Both the position numbers and the translations under genes were made by a program. From PALSA-505 sp963699015 (GTDB taxonomy: Bacteria; Actinomycetota; Actinomycetes; Streptosporangiales; Streptosporangiaceae), in NCBI GenBank assembly GCA_963699015.1, contig CAVOSX010000002.1:1116001-1180000 (forward strand): 64,000 bases of DNA, in the 5' to 3' direction. The first letter of the stretch is position 1, and each line of letters starts with the position of its first letter. The notes under the pieces are model-generated. The model saw nothing but the letters and a program-made list of their open reading frames with translations. It had not been told where the DNA came from and ran no database searches. Of the stretch, positions 24,645-34,024 are shown piece by piece.

Positions 24645-25805
24645 TCACCTGACGCCGGACTCGCCGGGCGCGGCGGGCTCGGCCCGGGGGCGGCTGCTCG
24701 GCGTCACCACGACCTCGACCCGCTGGAATTCCTTGAGATCGGAGTACCCGGCGGTGGCCATCGACCGGCGCAGTGCGCCCATCAGGTTCATCGAGCCATC
24801 CGCGGCGGTGGACGGGCCGTGCAGGATCTGCTCGAGTGACCCGATCGTGCCGACCTCGACCCGTGCGCCGCGGGGCAGCTCTGGATGGTGCGCCTCGCTG
24901 CCCCAGTGGTAGCCCCGCCCGGGGGCCTGCGCGGCCCGGGCGAACGGCGAGCCGACCATCACCGCGTCGGCTCCGCAAGCCACCGCCTTGGCGATGTCAC
25001 CGCTGTGGGTCATGCCACCGTCGGCGAGCACGTGCACGTACCGGCCGCCCGACTCGTCCATGTAGTCGCGGCGGGCCGCCGCGACGTCCGCTATCACGGT
25101 GGCCATGGGCACGCCGACGCCGAGCACCGCCGCGGTGGTGTGGCCCGAGCCGCCGCCGAACCCGGCCAGTACCCCCGCCGCCCCGGTCCGCATCAGGTGC
25201 AGCGCCGCGGTGTGCGTGGCGCAGCCGCCGACGATGACCGGCACGTCCAGCTCGTAGATGAACCGCTTGAGGTTGAGCGGCTCGGCCTGGCCGGACACGT
25301 GCTCGGCCGAGACCGTGGTGCCGCGGATCACGAAGATGTCCGCGCCGGCGTCGATGACCGCCTTGTAGTACTGCACGGTGCGCTGCGGCGACAGCCGGGC
25401 CGCGGTGGTGACCCCGGCGCCGCGGATCTCCTCGATCCTGCGCCCGATCAGGTCTTCCTTGATGGGTTCGGCGTAGATTGTCTGCAGCCGGCGGGTGGCC
25501 GCTGGCTCGTCCAGTTCGGCGATCTCGGCCAGCAGCGGCTCCGGGTTCTCATACCTGGTCCACAGCCCTTCCAGGTCGAGCACGGCCAGGCCGCCGAGCC
25601 TGCCGATCTCGATCGCCGTGCGCGGTGACACCACGCTGTCCATGGGGCAGACGACCAGCGGCAGCTCGAACCGGTAGGCGTCGATCTGCCAGGCGATCGA
25701 GACCTCCTCGGGATCCCTGGTCCGGCGGGACGGCACCAGGCCGATCTCGTCCAGGGAGTAGGCTCGCCTGCCGCTCTTGCCGCGCCCGATCTCCACCTGG
25801 GTCAC
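24645..25805 (-). CDS. guaB3: GuaB3-family IMP dehydrogenase-related protein
   Basis: 386 residues. TIM-barrel of the IMPDH/GMP-reductase superfamily without CBS domains. LPLVVCPMDSVVSPRTA, FVIRGTTVSAEHVS, VPVIVGGCATHTAALHLMRTGAAGVL and HVLADGGMTHSGDIAKAVACGADAVMVGS outline the barrel. The catalytic Cys loop of IMPDH (GSICTT) is replaced by FGGGSGHTT, so classical IMP oxidation is doubtful. This is the paralogue that follows guaB in many actinobacteria (family knowledge). It starts from a GTG 34 bp after the guaB stop, probably in one operon. Confidence 0.92.
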   Translation of the reverse strand: MTQVEIGRGKSGRRAYSLDEIGLVPSRRTRDPEEVSIAWQIDAYRFELPLVVCPMDSVVSPRTAIEIGRLGGLAVLDLEGLWTRYENPEPLLAEIAELDEPAATRRLQTIYAEPIKEDLIGRRIEEIRGAGVTTAARLSPQRTVQYYKAVIDAGADIFVIRGTTVSAEHVSGQAEPLNLKRFIYELDVPVIVGGCATHTAALHLMRTGAAGVLAGFGGGSGHTTAAVLGVGVPMATVIADVAAARRDYMDESGGRYVHVLADGGMTHSGDIAKAVACGADAVMVGSPFARAAQAPGRGYHWGSEAHHPELPRGARVEVGTIGSLEQILHGPSTAADGSMNLMGALRRSMATAGYSDLKEFQRVEVVVTPSSRPRAEPAAPGESGVR

Positions 25806-25839
25806 TGTGCCGCCCTCGCTAGCCCGTCGTGGCGAACCC

Positions 25840-27330
25840 TCACTGGTGCCGCCCGGCGTAATTGGGCGCCTCGACGGTCATCTGGATGTCATGCGGGTGA
25901 CTCTCGGTCAGGCCGGCCCCGGTGACCTGGATGAACTTCGCCTCCTGCAGCTCGGCGATGGTCCGGGCACCGCAGTACCCCATCGCGGCCCGCAAGCCGC
26001 CGGTCAGCTGGCCGGCCACCGCCGCCAGCGGGCCGCGGTAGGGAACCTGCCCCTCGACGCCCTCCGGGACGAGCTTGTCCTCCGCCAGCACGTCGTCCTG
26101 GAAGTACCGGTCCCTGGAGTAGGACCGGCCGCGCTCGCGGCCGGCCATCGCGCCCAGCGACCCCATTCCCCGGTACAGCTTGAACTGCTTGCCCCCGACG
26201 AACACCCGCTCGCCCGGGCTTTCCTCGCAGCCGGCCAGCAGCCCGCCGAGCATCACGGTGTCGGCGCCGGCCGCGATGGCCTTCGCGATGTCGCCGGAAT
26301 ACTGCAGGCCGCCGTCGCCGATCACCGGGACGCCCGCGCGCCGGGCCGCATGCGCCGCCTCGTAGATCGCGGTGACCTGCGGGACACCGACCCCGGCCAC
26401 CACGCGGGTGGTGCAGATGGAACCGGGCCCCACCCCTACCTTCACCCCGTCGGCGCCGGCCTCGACCATTGCCTGGGCGCCCGCCCTGGTGGCGACGTTC
26501 CCGCCGATCGCATCCACGCTGGTGTTCGCCTTGATCTGGGCGACCATGTCCAGGACCGGCTGCGCGTGCCCGTGCGCCGTATCCACCACCAGGAAGTCCA
26601 CCCCGGCCTCGATCAGCGCCACCGCCCTGCGCTTGGCGTCCGCGCCCACGCCCACCGACGCGCCGACCACCAGGCGGCCCTTGGCGTCCTTGGTGGCGTG
26701 CGGGAACTTCTCGCTCTTGGTGAAGTCCTTGACCGTGATCAGGCCGCGCAGCCGGCCCTGCCGGTTGACCAGCGGAAGCTTCTCGACCTTATGCTCCTTG
26801 AGCAGGGCGAGCGCCTCGTCGGCGGCCGCGCCGACCGGCGCGGTGACCAGCGGCATCGGGGTCATGACCTCGGACACCCGGCGGCTGTGGTCGCTCTCGA
26901 ACCGGATGTCGCGGTTGGTGGCGATGCCCAGCAGGATGCCGTCGTCGTCGGTGACCGGCACGCCGGAGATGCGGTACCTGGCGCAGAGCGCCTCGACCTC
27001 GGCCACCGTGGCACCGGGGCCGCAGGTCACCGGGTCGGTGATCATGCCCGCCTCGGACCGCTTCACCATGTCCACCTGCTGCGCCTGCTCCTCGACGGCG
27101 AGGTTGCGGTGCAGCACGCCGACGCCGCCCTGCCGGGCCATGGCGACCGCCATCCGGGCTTCGGTCACGGTGTCCATGGCCGATGAGATCAGCGGGACGC
27201 GCAGCGACAGGCGGCGGGTCAGCCTCGCGGTGAGGTCCGCGTCGCTCGGCATGATCGTGGAGTGCGCGGGCAGCAGCAGCACGTCGTCAAAGGTCAGCCC
27301 GGGCGGGGCGAACTTGAGGTCGTCGGCCAT
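25840..27330 (-). CDS. guaB: Inosine-5'-monophosphate dehydrogenase
   Basis: Rate-limiting step of guanine nucleotide synthesis: IMP + NAD to XMP. 496 residues from the ATG at 27330, which has GGAGG four bases upstream. FAPPGLTFDDVLLLPAHS is the typical start. Two CBS domains lie at about 95-215 (MTPMPLVTAP, then RQGRLRGLITVKDFTKSEKFP). The catalytic loop is VGPGSICTTRVVAGVGVPQ, with the active-site Cys, followed by DGGLQYSGDIAKAIAAGADTVM. A TAGGAT box at 27365-27370 predicts a leader of about 28 bases. Followed by guaB3. Confidence 0.97.
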   Translation of the reverse strand: MADDLKFAPPGLTFDDVLLLPAHSTIMPSDADLTARLTRRLSLRVPLISSAMDTVTEARMAVAMARQGGVGVLHRNLAVEEQAQQVDMVKRSEAGMITDPVTCGPGATVAEVEALCARYRISGVPVTDDDGILLGIATNRDIRFESDHSRRVSEVMTPMPLVTAPVGAAADEALALLKEHKVEKLPLVNRQGRLRGLITVKDFTKSEKFPHATKDAKGRLVVGASVGVGADAKRRAVALIEAGVDFLVVDTAHGHAQPVLDMVAQIKANTSVDAIGGNVATRAGAQAMVEAGADGVKVGVGPGSICTTRVVAGVGVPQVTAIYEAAHAARRAGVPVIGDGGLQYSGDIAKAIAAGADTVMLGGLLAGCEESPGERVFVGGKQFKLYRGMGSLGAMAGRERGRSYSRDRYFQDDVLAEDKLVPEGVEGQVPYRGPLAAVAGQLTGGLRAAMGYCGARTIAELQEAKFIQVTGAGLTESHPHDIQMTVEAPNYAGRHQ

Positions 27331-27458
27331 GGCGCCTCCAGGAAAGGACGTGTGGTTGGCATCCATCCTAGGGGCGATCGGCGGCCGTCCCGGGCCGGTG
27401 ACCCCGGGCGGGCATGGCCGCGGCGGGCCGGCCCGGCCGCGTGCCCGGCCAGCCCGCC

Positions 27459-28094
27459 TCAGGCCATGGATTCGCGTACCGCGATGGCCCGCAGCCGGGC
27501 CAGGGCCCGGTGCTGGGCCACCCGGACCGCCCCGGCTGACATGCCGAGCACGTTGCCGGTCTCTTCGGCGGTCAGGCCCGTCACCATCCGGAGCACGAGG
27601 AGTTCCCGCAGGTGGCCGGGAAGCCGGGCCAGCAGGTCCCGGACCCGCTGCGCCTCGATGTAGGCCACCGCCATCTCTTCGGGTCCCGGCCGGTCGTCCG
27701 GGCCGTCCGGCAGATCCCCGGTGGGCACCGCGGACCGGGTCGCGCTGCGGACCGCGTCGGCGACCTTGTGCGAGGCGATGCCGTAGACGAACGACGCGAA
27801 CGGCCGGCCCATGTCCCGGTACCTGGGCAGCGCTACGAGCACGGCGATGCAGACCTCCTGGGCCACGTCATCGGCGATGTGGTAGTGGCCGGCGATCCGG
27901 CCGAGGCGGGTGCGGCAGTACCGCACCACCATCGGCCGGACCTGCTCGATCAGGCTCTCGATCGCGTCGGGCTGCCCGCTGACCGCGCGATCGGTCAGGT
28001 CGCGGAGGCCGGCCTGGCCGGGCTGGCCGGGTGCCGCACGGCGGGTTCGGCTGTCCCCCGCTGCCGTGTGCCCGGTGGTGCGTCCCTCCGTCAC
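27459..28094 (-). CDS. shbA: ShbA/SigD-type RNA polymerase sigma factor
   Basis: 211 residues from the GTG at 28094. Region 2: QVRPMVVRYCRTRLG, then ADDVAQEVCIAVLVALPRYRD and FASFVYGIASHKVADAVR. Region 4: LPGHLRELLVLRMVTGLTAEE, then MSAGAVRVAQHRALARLR. Position between groEL and guaB matches ShbA of Streptomyces, which drives the principal sigma gene hrdB, and SigD of mycobacteria (established for those species; role here inferred). The start is uncertain: an ATG at 28211 would add a low-complexity N-terminus. No anti-sigma gene is adjacent. Confidence 0.92.
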   Translation of the reverse strand: MTEGRTTGHTAAGDSRTRRAAPGQPGQAGLRDLTDRAVSGQPDAIESLIEQVRPMVVRYCRTRLGRIAGHYHIADDVAQEVCIAVLVALPRYRDMGRPFASFVYGIASHKVADAVRSATRSAVPTGDLPDGPDDRPGPEEMAVAYIEAQRVRDLLARLPGHLRELLVLRMVTGLTAEETGNVLGMSAGAVRVAQHRALARLRAIAVRESMA

Positions 28095-28244
28095 GAGTGA
28101 ATACTGCCCAGGCCGCCCGGATCTATCGCCACCAGGCCGGGAAAAAGCGGAAGGCCCGCCGGGCCCGGCCTTCGCGGATCGTCGCCGCGGCCCGGGCGCA
28201 AAGGCCGCCATGCACGGTGGCGTGGTCCGCCGTGCATCACGGCC

Positions 28245-28287
28245 GACGGCCCTGGCCGGCTGCTGAACGCAGCCGGCCAGGGCCGTC
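28245..28287 (-). terminator. Perfect 19-bp hairpin downstream of groEL
   Basis: GACGGCCCTGGCCGGCTGC (28245-28263) is the exact reverse complement of 28269-28287, with a five-base loop. It starts 15 bases after the groEL stop codon on the minus strand and separates groEL from shbA. A second, weaker inverted repeat (TGCACGGTGG/CCGCCGTGCA) follows at about 28210-28236. Neither has a T-tract. Confidence 0.8.
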
Positions 28288-28301
28288 GGGAAAACAGGCC
28301 G

Positions 28302-29918
<1,617 letters not shown>

Positions 29919-30043
29919 GAAAAGTCGGGCTCCGATCGAGTTGCATTCTTCGGGATTGAGCTTGTTCAGTTACGCCGGTCCACGGCGACGACGGGGACGC
30001 TGCGCCTCCAGCGAGACGCGGCGTCCCCGCCGAGCGCGGATCG

Positions 30044-30355
30044 TTACTTGTCGATGACGGCGAGCACGTCGCGGGCGGAAAGCACCAGGTACTCCTCGCC
30101 GCTGTACTTCACCTCCGTGCCGCCGTACTTGCTGTACAGCACCACGTCGCCGACCTTGACGTCCATAGGGACGCGCTTGGCGCCGGCATCGTCGAAGCGC
30201 CCGGGACCCACCGCGAGAACCTCGCCCTCCTGGGGCTTCTCCTTGGCGGTGTCTGGGATTACCAGGCCAGACGCGGTCGTCTGCTCGGCTTCGAGCGGGC
30301 GGACCACGATCCGGTCTTCGAGCGGTTTGAGAACAACCTTGGTGGCGGTCGTCAC
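30044..30355 (-). CDS. groS: Co-chaperonin GroES
   Basis: 103 residues from the GTG at 30355, which has GGAGGT six bases upstream. VLKPLEDRIVVRPLEAEQTTASGLVIPD contains the mobile loop, followed by KEKPQEGEVLAVGPG, DVKVGDVVLYSKYGGTEVK and EEYLVLSARDVLAVI. Forms the heptameric lid of GroEL. The upstream region carries a housekeeping-type promoter overlapped by a CIRCE operator, so heat-shock regulation by HrcA is expected. Confidence 0.97.
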   Translation of the reverse strand: MTTATKVVLKPLEDRIVVRPLEAEQTTASGLVIPDTAKEKPQEGEVLAVGPGRFDDAGAKRVPMDVKVGDVVLYSKYGGTEVKYSGEEYLVLSARDVLAVIDK

Positions 30356-30456
30356 GATCTGACCTCCCCCTCCGGAAAGGCTAGCTAACTGAGAGTTGGG
30401 TTGAGAGGCGACCATGGCGGCCTGTCGTCGCGGGTGCCAGACCGGCCCTTGTCGCA

Positions 30457-30483
30457 TTAGCACTCTACACTAGCGAGTGCCAG
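30457..30483 (-). promoter_or_regulatory. CIRCE operator (HrcA site)
   Basis: TTAGCACTC, nine bases, GAGTGCCAG: eight of nine arm positions keep the CIRCE consensus symmetry (GAGTGCTAA expected; one T to C, one A to G change at the end). It overlaps the predicted groES transcription start, the right place for repression by HrcA. hrcA itself is not in the window. Confidence 0.9.
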
Positions 30484-30489
30484 TCCCGA

Positions 30490-30518
30490 ACAGTATCGGC
30501 CCCACCCGGACTCGTCAA
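30490..30518 (-). promoter_or_regulatory. groES-groEL promoter
   Basis: On the minus strand TTGACG (30518-30513) and TACTGT (30495-30490) are separated by 17 bases, a near-ideal housekeeping sigma promoter. Transcription would start around 30483, inside the CIRCE element. Confidence 0.7.
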
Positions 30519-30607
30519 GCCGGGCCGCGCCGGGCCGGCGGCCCCGGCCGGGCCGGCTGAGGCATCCGGGCGGCCGGCCAGCGGTGCCCGGCGCGCCCGC
30601 CGCCCGC

Positions 30608-31612
30608 TCAGCGCAGCGCCACCTCCAGCCGGACGGGAATCCGCAGCGGGGACTGCTCGTACTCGACCCGCTGACCGGGCAGGAAGGTGCAGCCCTCCCG
30701 CACCGCATCGACAACGCCGGCCGCGAGCGCCAGGGCCTGCGAGCGGCCGGGGCACGGCCGGAGCCCGGACCCGAACGCCAGCCCGCGCGGGCCGGCCGCG
30801 CCGGGGGCGCAGCAGCCGGAACCGGCCGGGTCACGGTGGGCCGCCTCGACGTCGCACACCACGATGTCGCCCGCGCCGACCCGGGCGCTGCCGTTGACGC
30901 GGACCGCCACCCGGGCGGTGCGCCGGCTGGCCCGCACCACCGGCGTGAGCCACAGCGCCTGGTCCAGCACTGCGCCGGTCGGCCAGTCCGCGCAAGCCTG
31001 CTGGGTGTCCTGCAGCAGGCGCAGCGCCATGCCGATCAGGCCCGCGGTCGCGTCACAACCCTGGACCATGAGGGCGATCCTGGCGACGATCACGTCGGCA
31101 CCGGCCGGGCCCAGCAGGCCGGCGAGCCGCGCCGTCGCCGGGCCGGCCAGCCGCTCCGCCTGGGGATCCGAGCCGGGGAAGTAACCGGCCGCGATCGTGA
31201 TCGCCGCGTCGGCGGCATCGTGGGGACATGTCACCCCCAGGCCCGCCGCCATGACCGCCATCGGCACCCGCCTGGCCAGCAAGGCCATCGCGTCAAACCG
31301 CTCGCCCGGTCTGGCCGCGGCGGTCATCACGGCCGCGGCCCGCCGGGCCGCGGCGCGGCGCAGCCGGCCGGGTTCCAGCTGGCGCAGCTCCGCGATCGCG
31401 CGCGCCCGGCGCTGCCGGTGCTCGCCGCCGTTGGCGAAACGCGACACCGAGCCGCGCAGCCAGGGCAGCGTGCCGGGCGGACCGCCCGGCCCGGCCCCGG
31501 CCACCTCGAACCGGCTGTCGGCAAGGACGGCCAGGACGTCGGCGTACCGGCGGGCGGTCCATTCGCGCGCGCCGGACCGGGCCACCGGCGGGGTCAGCTC
31601 ATCATCGGCCAT
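30608..31612 (-). CDS. Reduced cytochrome P450-like protein
   Basis: 334 residues, shorter than the roughly 400 of bacterial P450s. The heme-binding loop LAFGSGLRPCPGRSQAL contains FGxGxxxCxG with the Cys ligand. The I-helix segment IALMVQGCDATAGLIG has an oxygen-activation-like (A/G)GxxxT region in altered form. The K-helix ExxR, almost invariant in P450s, is not found: the matching region reads TPVVRASRRTARVAV. The N-terminal substrate-recognition part is abbreviated. It may be a heme protein with a different role or a decaying P450. No ferredoxin gene is adjacent. Located between tsaD and groES, which are commonly neighbours. Confidence 0.8.
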   Translation of the reverse strand: MADDELTPPVARSGAREWTARRYADVLAVLADSRFEVAGAGPGGPPGTLPWLRGSVSRFANGGEHRQRRARAIAELRQLEPGRLRRAAARRAAAVMTAAARPGERFDAMALLARRVPMAVMAAGLGVTCPHDAADAAITIAAGYFPGSDPQAERLAGPATARLAGLLGPAGADVIVARIALMVQGCDATAGLIGMALRLLQDTQQACADWPTGAVLDQALWLTPVVRASRRTARVAVRVNGSARVGAGDIVVCDVEAAHRDPAGSGCCAPGAAGPRGLAFGSGLRPCPGRSQALALAAGVVDAVREGCTFLPGQRVEYEQSPLRIPVRLEVALR

Positions 31613-31618
31613 GCCGTG

Positions 31619-31624
31619 ACCCTA
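31619..31624 (-). promoter_or_regulatory. -10 box of the P450-like gene (leaderless)
   Basis: TAGGGT on the minus strand is followed by exactly six bases and the ATG at 31612. Confidence 0.5.
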
Positions 31625-31661
31625 GGGCCGGGCAGCTTCGCCGGCTGGCGAAGTATGCCAG

Positions 31662-32693
31662 CTACCTGACCACTACCTCGGTGACCGGCAGGGAAGAATC
31701 CGCGGGGAGATCGAGCGGGGACGGCGGCACGTCGCGGGCCAGCAGTTCGGCGCCGAGCGCGGCCACCATGGCACCGTTGTCCGTGCACAGCCCGGGCCTG
31801 GGCACCCGGAGCCGGATCCCGGCTGCGGCACAGCGCTCGGCGGCCAGCGCGCGCAGCCGCGAGTTGGCGGCCACGCCGCCGCCGATGATCAGGTCCGCGG
31901 CCCCGTTCTGCCGGCAGGCCGCGACCGCCTTGGCGGTCAGCACGTCGGCCACCGACTCCTGGAAAGACGCGGCGACGTCGCTGACCGGGACGGCCTGGCC
32001 GGCGGCCTGCCGCGCCTCCACCCAGCGTGCTACCGCCGTCTTCAGCCCGGCGAAGGAGAAGTCGAGCGTTCCGTCCCGGTACTTGCCGCGCGGGAAGGCG
32101 ACCGCGGACGGGTCTCCGCTGGCGGCTGCCGCGTCGATCGGCGGGCCGCCGGGAAACGGCAGCCCGAGCAGCCGCGCCACCTTGTCGTAGGCCTCGCCGG
32201 CCGCGTCGTCGATGGTCGCGCCCAGCGGCACCACCTCGGTAACCGCCTGCGGCACGAGCAGCAGCGAGGAATGCCCGCCGGAGACCAGCAGGGCGACCGC
32301 GGGGGCCGGCAGCGGGCCATGCTCGAGCTGATCCACCGCGATGTGCGCGGCCAGGTGGTTGACGCCATACAGCGGCCGGTCCAGCGCGGACGCGTAGGCC
32401 TTGGCCGCGGCCACCCCGACCAGGAGGGCGCCGGCCAGGCCCGGCCCTGCGGTGACGGCGATCGCGTCCACCGCGGACAGCTTCTCGCCCGCGACCGCGA
32501 GGGCCCGGTCCACCGTGGCCACCATCGCCTCCAGGTGCGCGCGGCTGGCCACCTCGGGCACCACGCCGCCGAACCGCGCGTGCTCATCCACGCTCGATGC
32601 GACCGCGTCGGCGAGCAGTGCGTGCCCGCGGACCAGCCCGGCTCCCGTCTCGTCGCAGGAGGTCTCGATGCCAAGCACGAGCGGCGCGGTCAT
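31662..32693 (-). CDS. tsaD: tRNA N6-threonylcarbamoyladenosine transferase TsaD
   Basis: Catalytic subunit that transfers threonylcarbamoyl from its AMP adduct to A37 of ANN-decoding tRNAs. 343 residues from the ATG at 32693, overlapping the rimI stop (ATGA). LVLGIETSCDETGAGLV is the ASKHA-fold start. NHLAAHI carries the metal-binding His-x3-His, LLVSGGHSSLLLV and FSFAGLKTAV are conserved, and GGVAANSRLR, then PGLCTDNGAMVAALG, ends the ATP site. Works with TsaB and TsaE, encoded just upstream. Confidence 0.97.
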   Translation of the reverse strand: MTAPLVLGIETSCDETGAGLVRGHALLADAVASSVDEHARFGGVVPEVASRAHLEAMVATVDRALAVAGEKLSAVDAIAVTAGPGLAGALLVGVAAAKAYASALDRPLYGVNHLAAHIAVDQLEHGPLPAPAVALLVSGGHSSLLLVPQAVTEVVPLGATIDDAAGEAYDKVARLLGLPFPGGPPIDAAAASGDPSAVAFPRGKYRDGTLDFSFAGLKTAVARWVEARQAAGQAVPVSDVAASFQESVADVLTAKAVAACRQNGAADLIIGGGVAANSRLRALAAERCAAAGIRLRVPRPGLCTDNGAMVAALGAELLARDVPPSPLDLPADSSLPVTEVVVR

Positions 32694-33241
32694 GACCGCT
32701 GCTCCGGCGGACCGGGCGCAGGCGCGGCCGACGCCTGGCCCGGCGCTGGGGAGGACTGCGCGGCATCCAGCGGCCGCCGCATCACCAGCGCGTCCGTGCC
32801 GCTCGGCTGGTAGTACCCCCGGCGCAGGCCCACATCGGCGAATCCGTGCCTGCGGTACAGCCGCTGCGCCCGCGGGTTGTCCACCCGGACCTCGAGGAAC
32901 ACCTCGGCGCAGCTCTGGGCTGCCGCCTCGGCCAGCAGCGCCTCCAGCAGCGCCGACCCTATCCCCCGGCCCCAGTGACCGGGGGCGACCGCCATCGTCA
33001 GCACGTCCGCCTGGCCGCCAGGTCCGCGGCGGGGCCGCCGCGATACCGGCGCGAGCAGCCCCGCGTAGCCCACGATGTGGCCGCCCTCCTCGGCGACCAG
33101 GTAGTACCGGCCAGCCGAGCCGCCGCCCAGCTCGCCGGCGAACATGTCCCGCGTCCAGGCGTCCTCGGGAAACAGCTCGCGCTCCAGGTCGAGCACGGCG
33201 GGCAGGTCGCCAGCCGCCATGCGGCGCAGCCGGGCGGTCAT
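32690..33241 (-). CDS. rimI: RimI-type N-acetyltransferase
   Basis: 183-residue GNAT-fold enzyme. LRRMAAGDLPAVLDLERELFP begins the fold. VLTMAVAPGHWGRGIGSALL carries the acetyl-CoA-binding Q/RxxGxG/A motif (here HWGRGIG), and LEVRVDNPRAQRLYRRHGFADVG is the family's C-terminal signature. RimI acetylates the N-terminus of ribosomal protein S18 in E. coli (established there). About 25 C-terminal residues are Pro/Ala-rich and probably disordered. Overlaps both tsaB and tsaD by four bases, forming a coupled operon. Confidence 0.94.
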   Translation of the reverse strand: MTARLRRMAAGDLPAVLDLERELFPEDAWTRDMFAGELGGGSAGRYYLVAEEGGHIVGYAGLLAPVSRRPRRGPGGQADVLTMAVAPGHWGRGIGSALLEALLAEAAAQSCAEVFLEVRVDNPRAQRLYRRHGFADVGLRRGYYQPSGTDALVMRRPLDAAQSSPAPGQASAAPAPGPPEQRS

Positions 33242-33891
33242 GCCGGCGACACCCGCTTGGGCGGGCCAGGTACCCGCGCATCGGGCCTTCGGAGGTAGAG
33301 CGGCTCGGCTGGCGGGAGTACGGCGCCGGCCGCCAGCCGTTCGGCCGCGTAGTCAGCCAGCGCGGAAGCGGCCGGATAGCGTGGCCCGATCGGCTCGCCG
33401 AAGGACCCGGGGTAAAGCCGCGGGCCCTCGCCGGCCGCGGGCACGGCGGTGTCCAGCCCGGCCGCAGGCCCGACCGCGGGCCCGGCGACGCGCTGGCCTG
33501 CTGCGGAGTACCGAGCCCAGTACACCTCATGCCGGCGGGCGTCGGTCGCGACGAGGAACTCGCGGCCCGCGGCCGCGGCGAACGCCGCATGCGCGATCGC
33601 GTCGAGCGTGCCCACGCCGTACGCCGGCACGCCGAGCACGGCCGCGAGCACGCGGGCGGTGACCAGGCCGACGCGCAGGCCGGTGTAGGGACCGGGGCCG
33701 GCGCCGGCCACCACCGCCGTCACGTCATCGCGGCTGACGCCGGCCCGGCTGAGCACGCTGACGATCGAGGGCATGAGCAGCTCACCGTGGCGGCGGGCGT
33801 CCACGGTGGTGGTTTCGGCGAGTACGCGCTGGCCGTCGTGCACCGCGGCCGTAGTGGCCGGGGTCGCGGTATCAAACGCCAGCAGCAGCAC
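33238..33891 (-). CDS. tsaB: tRNA threonylcarbamoyladenosine biosynthesis protein TsaB
   Basis: 217 residues, an ASKHA-fold paralogue of TsaD lacking its catalytic metal site. LLLAFDTATPATTAAVHDG opens the fold, and AGAGPGPYTGLRVGLVTARVLA plus FLVATDARRHEVYWARY are conserved. It heterodimerises with TsaD and recruits TsaE. The start GTG lies one base after the start predicted from TACCCT at 33899-33904, so the tsaB-rimI-tsaD operon may begin leaderless here. Confidence 0.95.
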   Translation of the reverse strand: MLLLAFDTATPATTAAVHDGQRVLAETTTVDARRHGELLMPSIVSVLSRAGVSRDDVTAVVAGAGPGPYTGLRVGLVTARVLAAVLGVPAYGVGTLDAIAHAAFAAAAGREFLVATDARRHEVYWARYSAAGQRVAGPAVGPAAGLDTAVPAAGEGPRLYPGSFGEPIGPRYPAASALADYAAERLAAGAVLPPAEPLYLRRPDARVPGPPKRVSPA

Positions 33892-33898
33892 GTGCAGC

Positions 33899-33904
33899 AG
33901 GGTA
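33899..33904 (-). promoter_or_regulatory. -10 box of tsaB (leaderless)
   Basis: TACCCT on the minus strand is followed by seven bases and the GTG at 33891. Confidence 0.42.
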
Positions 33905-33922
33905 GATCACCGGGCGGACCAC

Positions 33923-33968
33923 TTCATCCGGGGCCGGCCGTCTCGTTCATCCGGGGCCGGCCGTCTCG
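33923..33968. repeat. Perfect 23-bp tandem duplication
   Basis: Two identical, adjacent copies of a 23-bp unit containing the palindrome GGCCGGCC (33923-33945, 33946-33968) fill the gap between tsaB and the gene that ends at 34025. Noncoding. Confidence 0.9.
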
Positions 33969-34024
33969 CCGGTGCTCGCGGCCATCTTGCCCGCCCTCGG
34001 CGCCGATGACGCGAAGGCCCCGGT

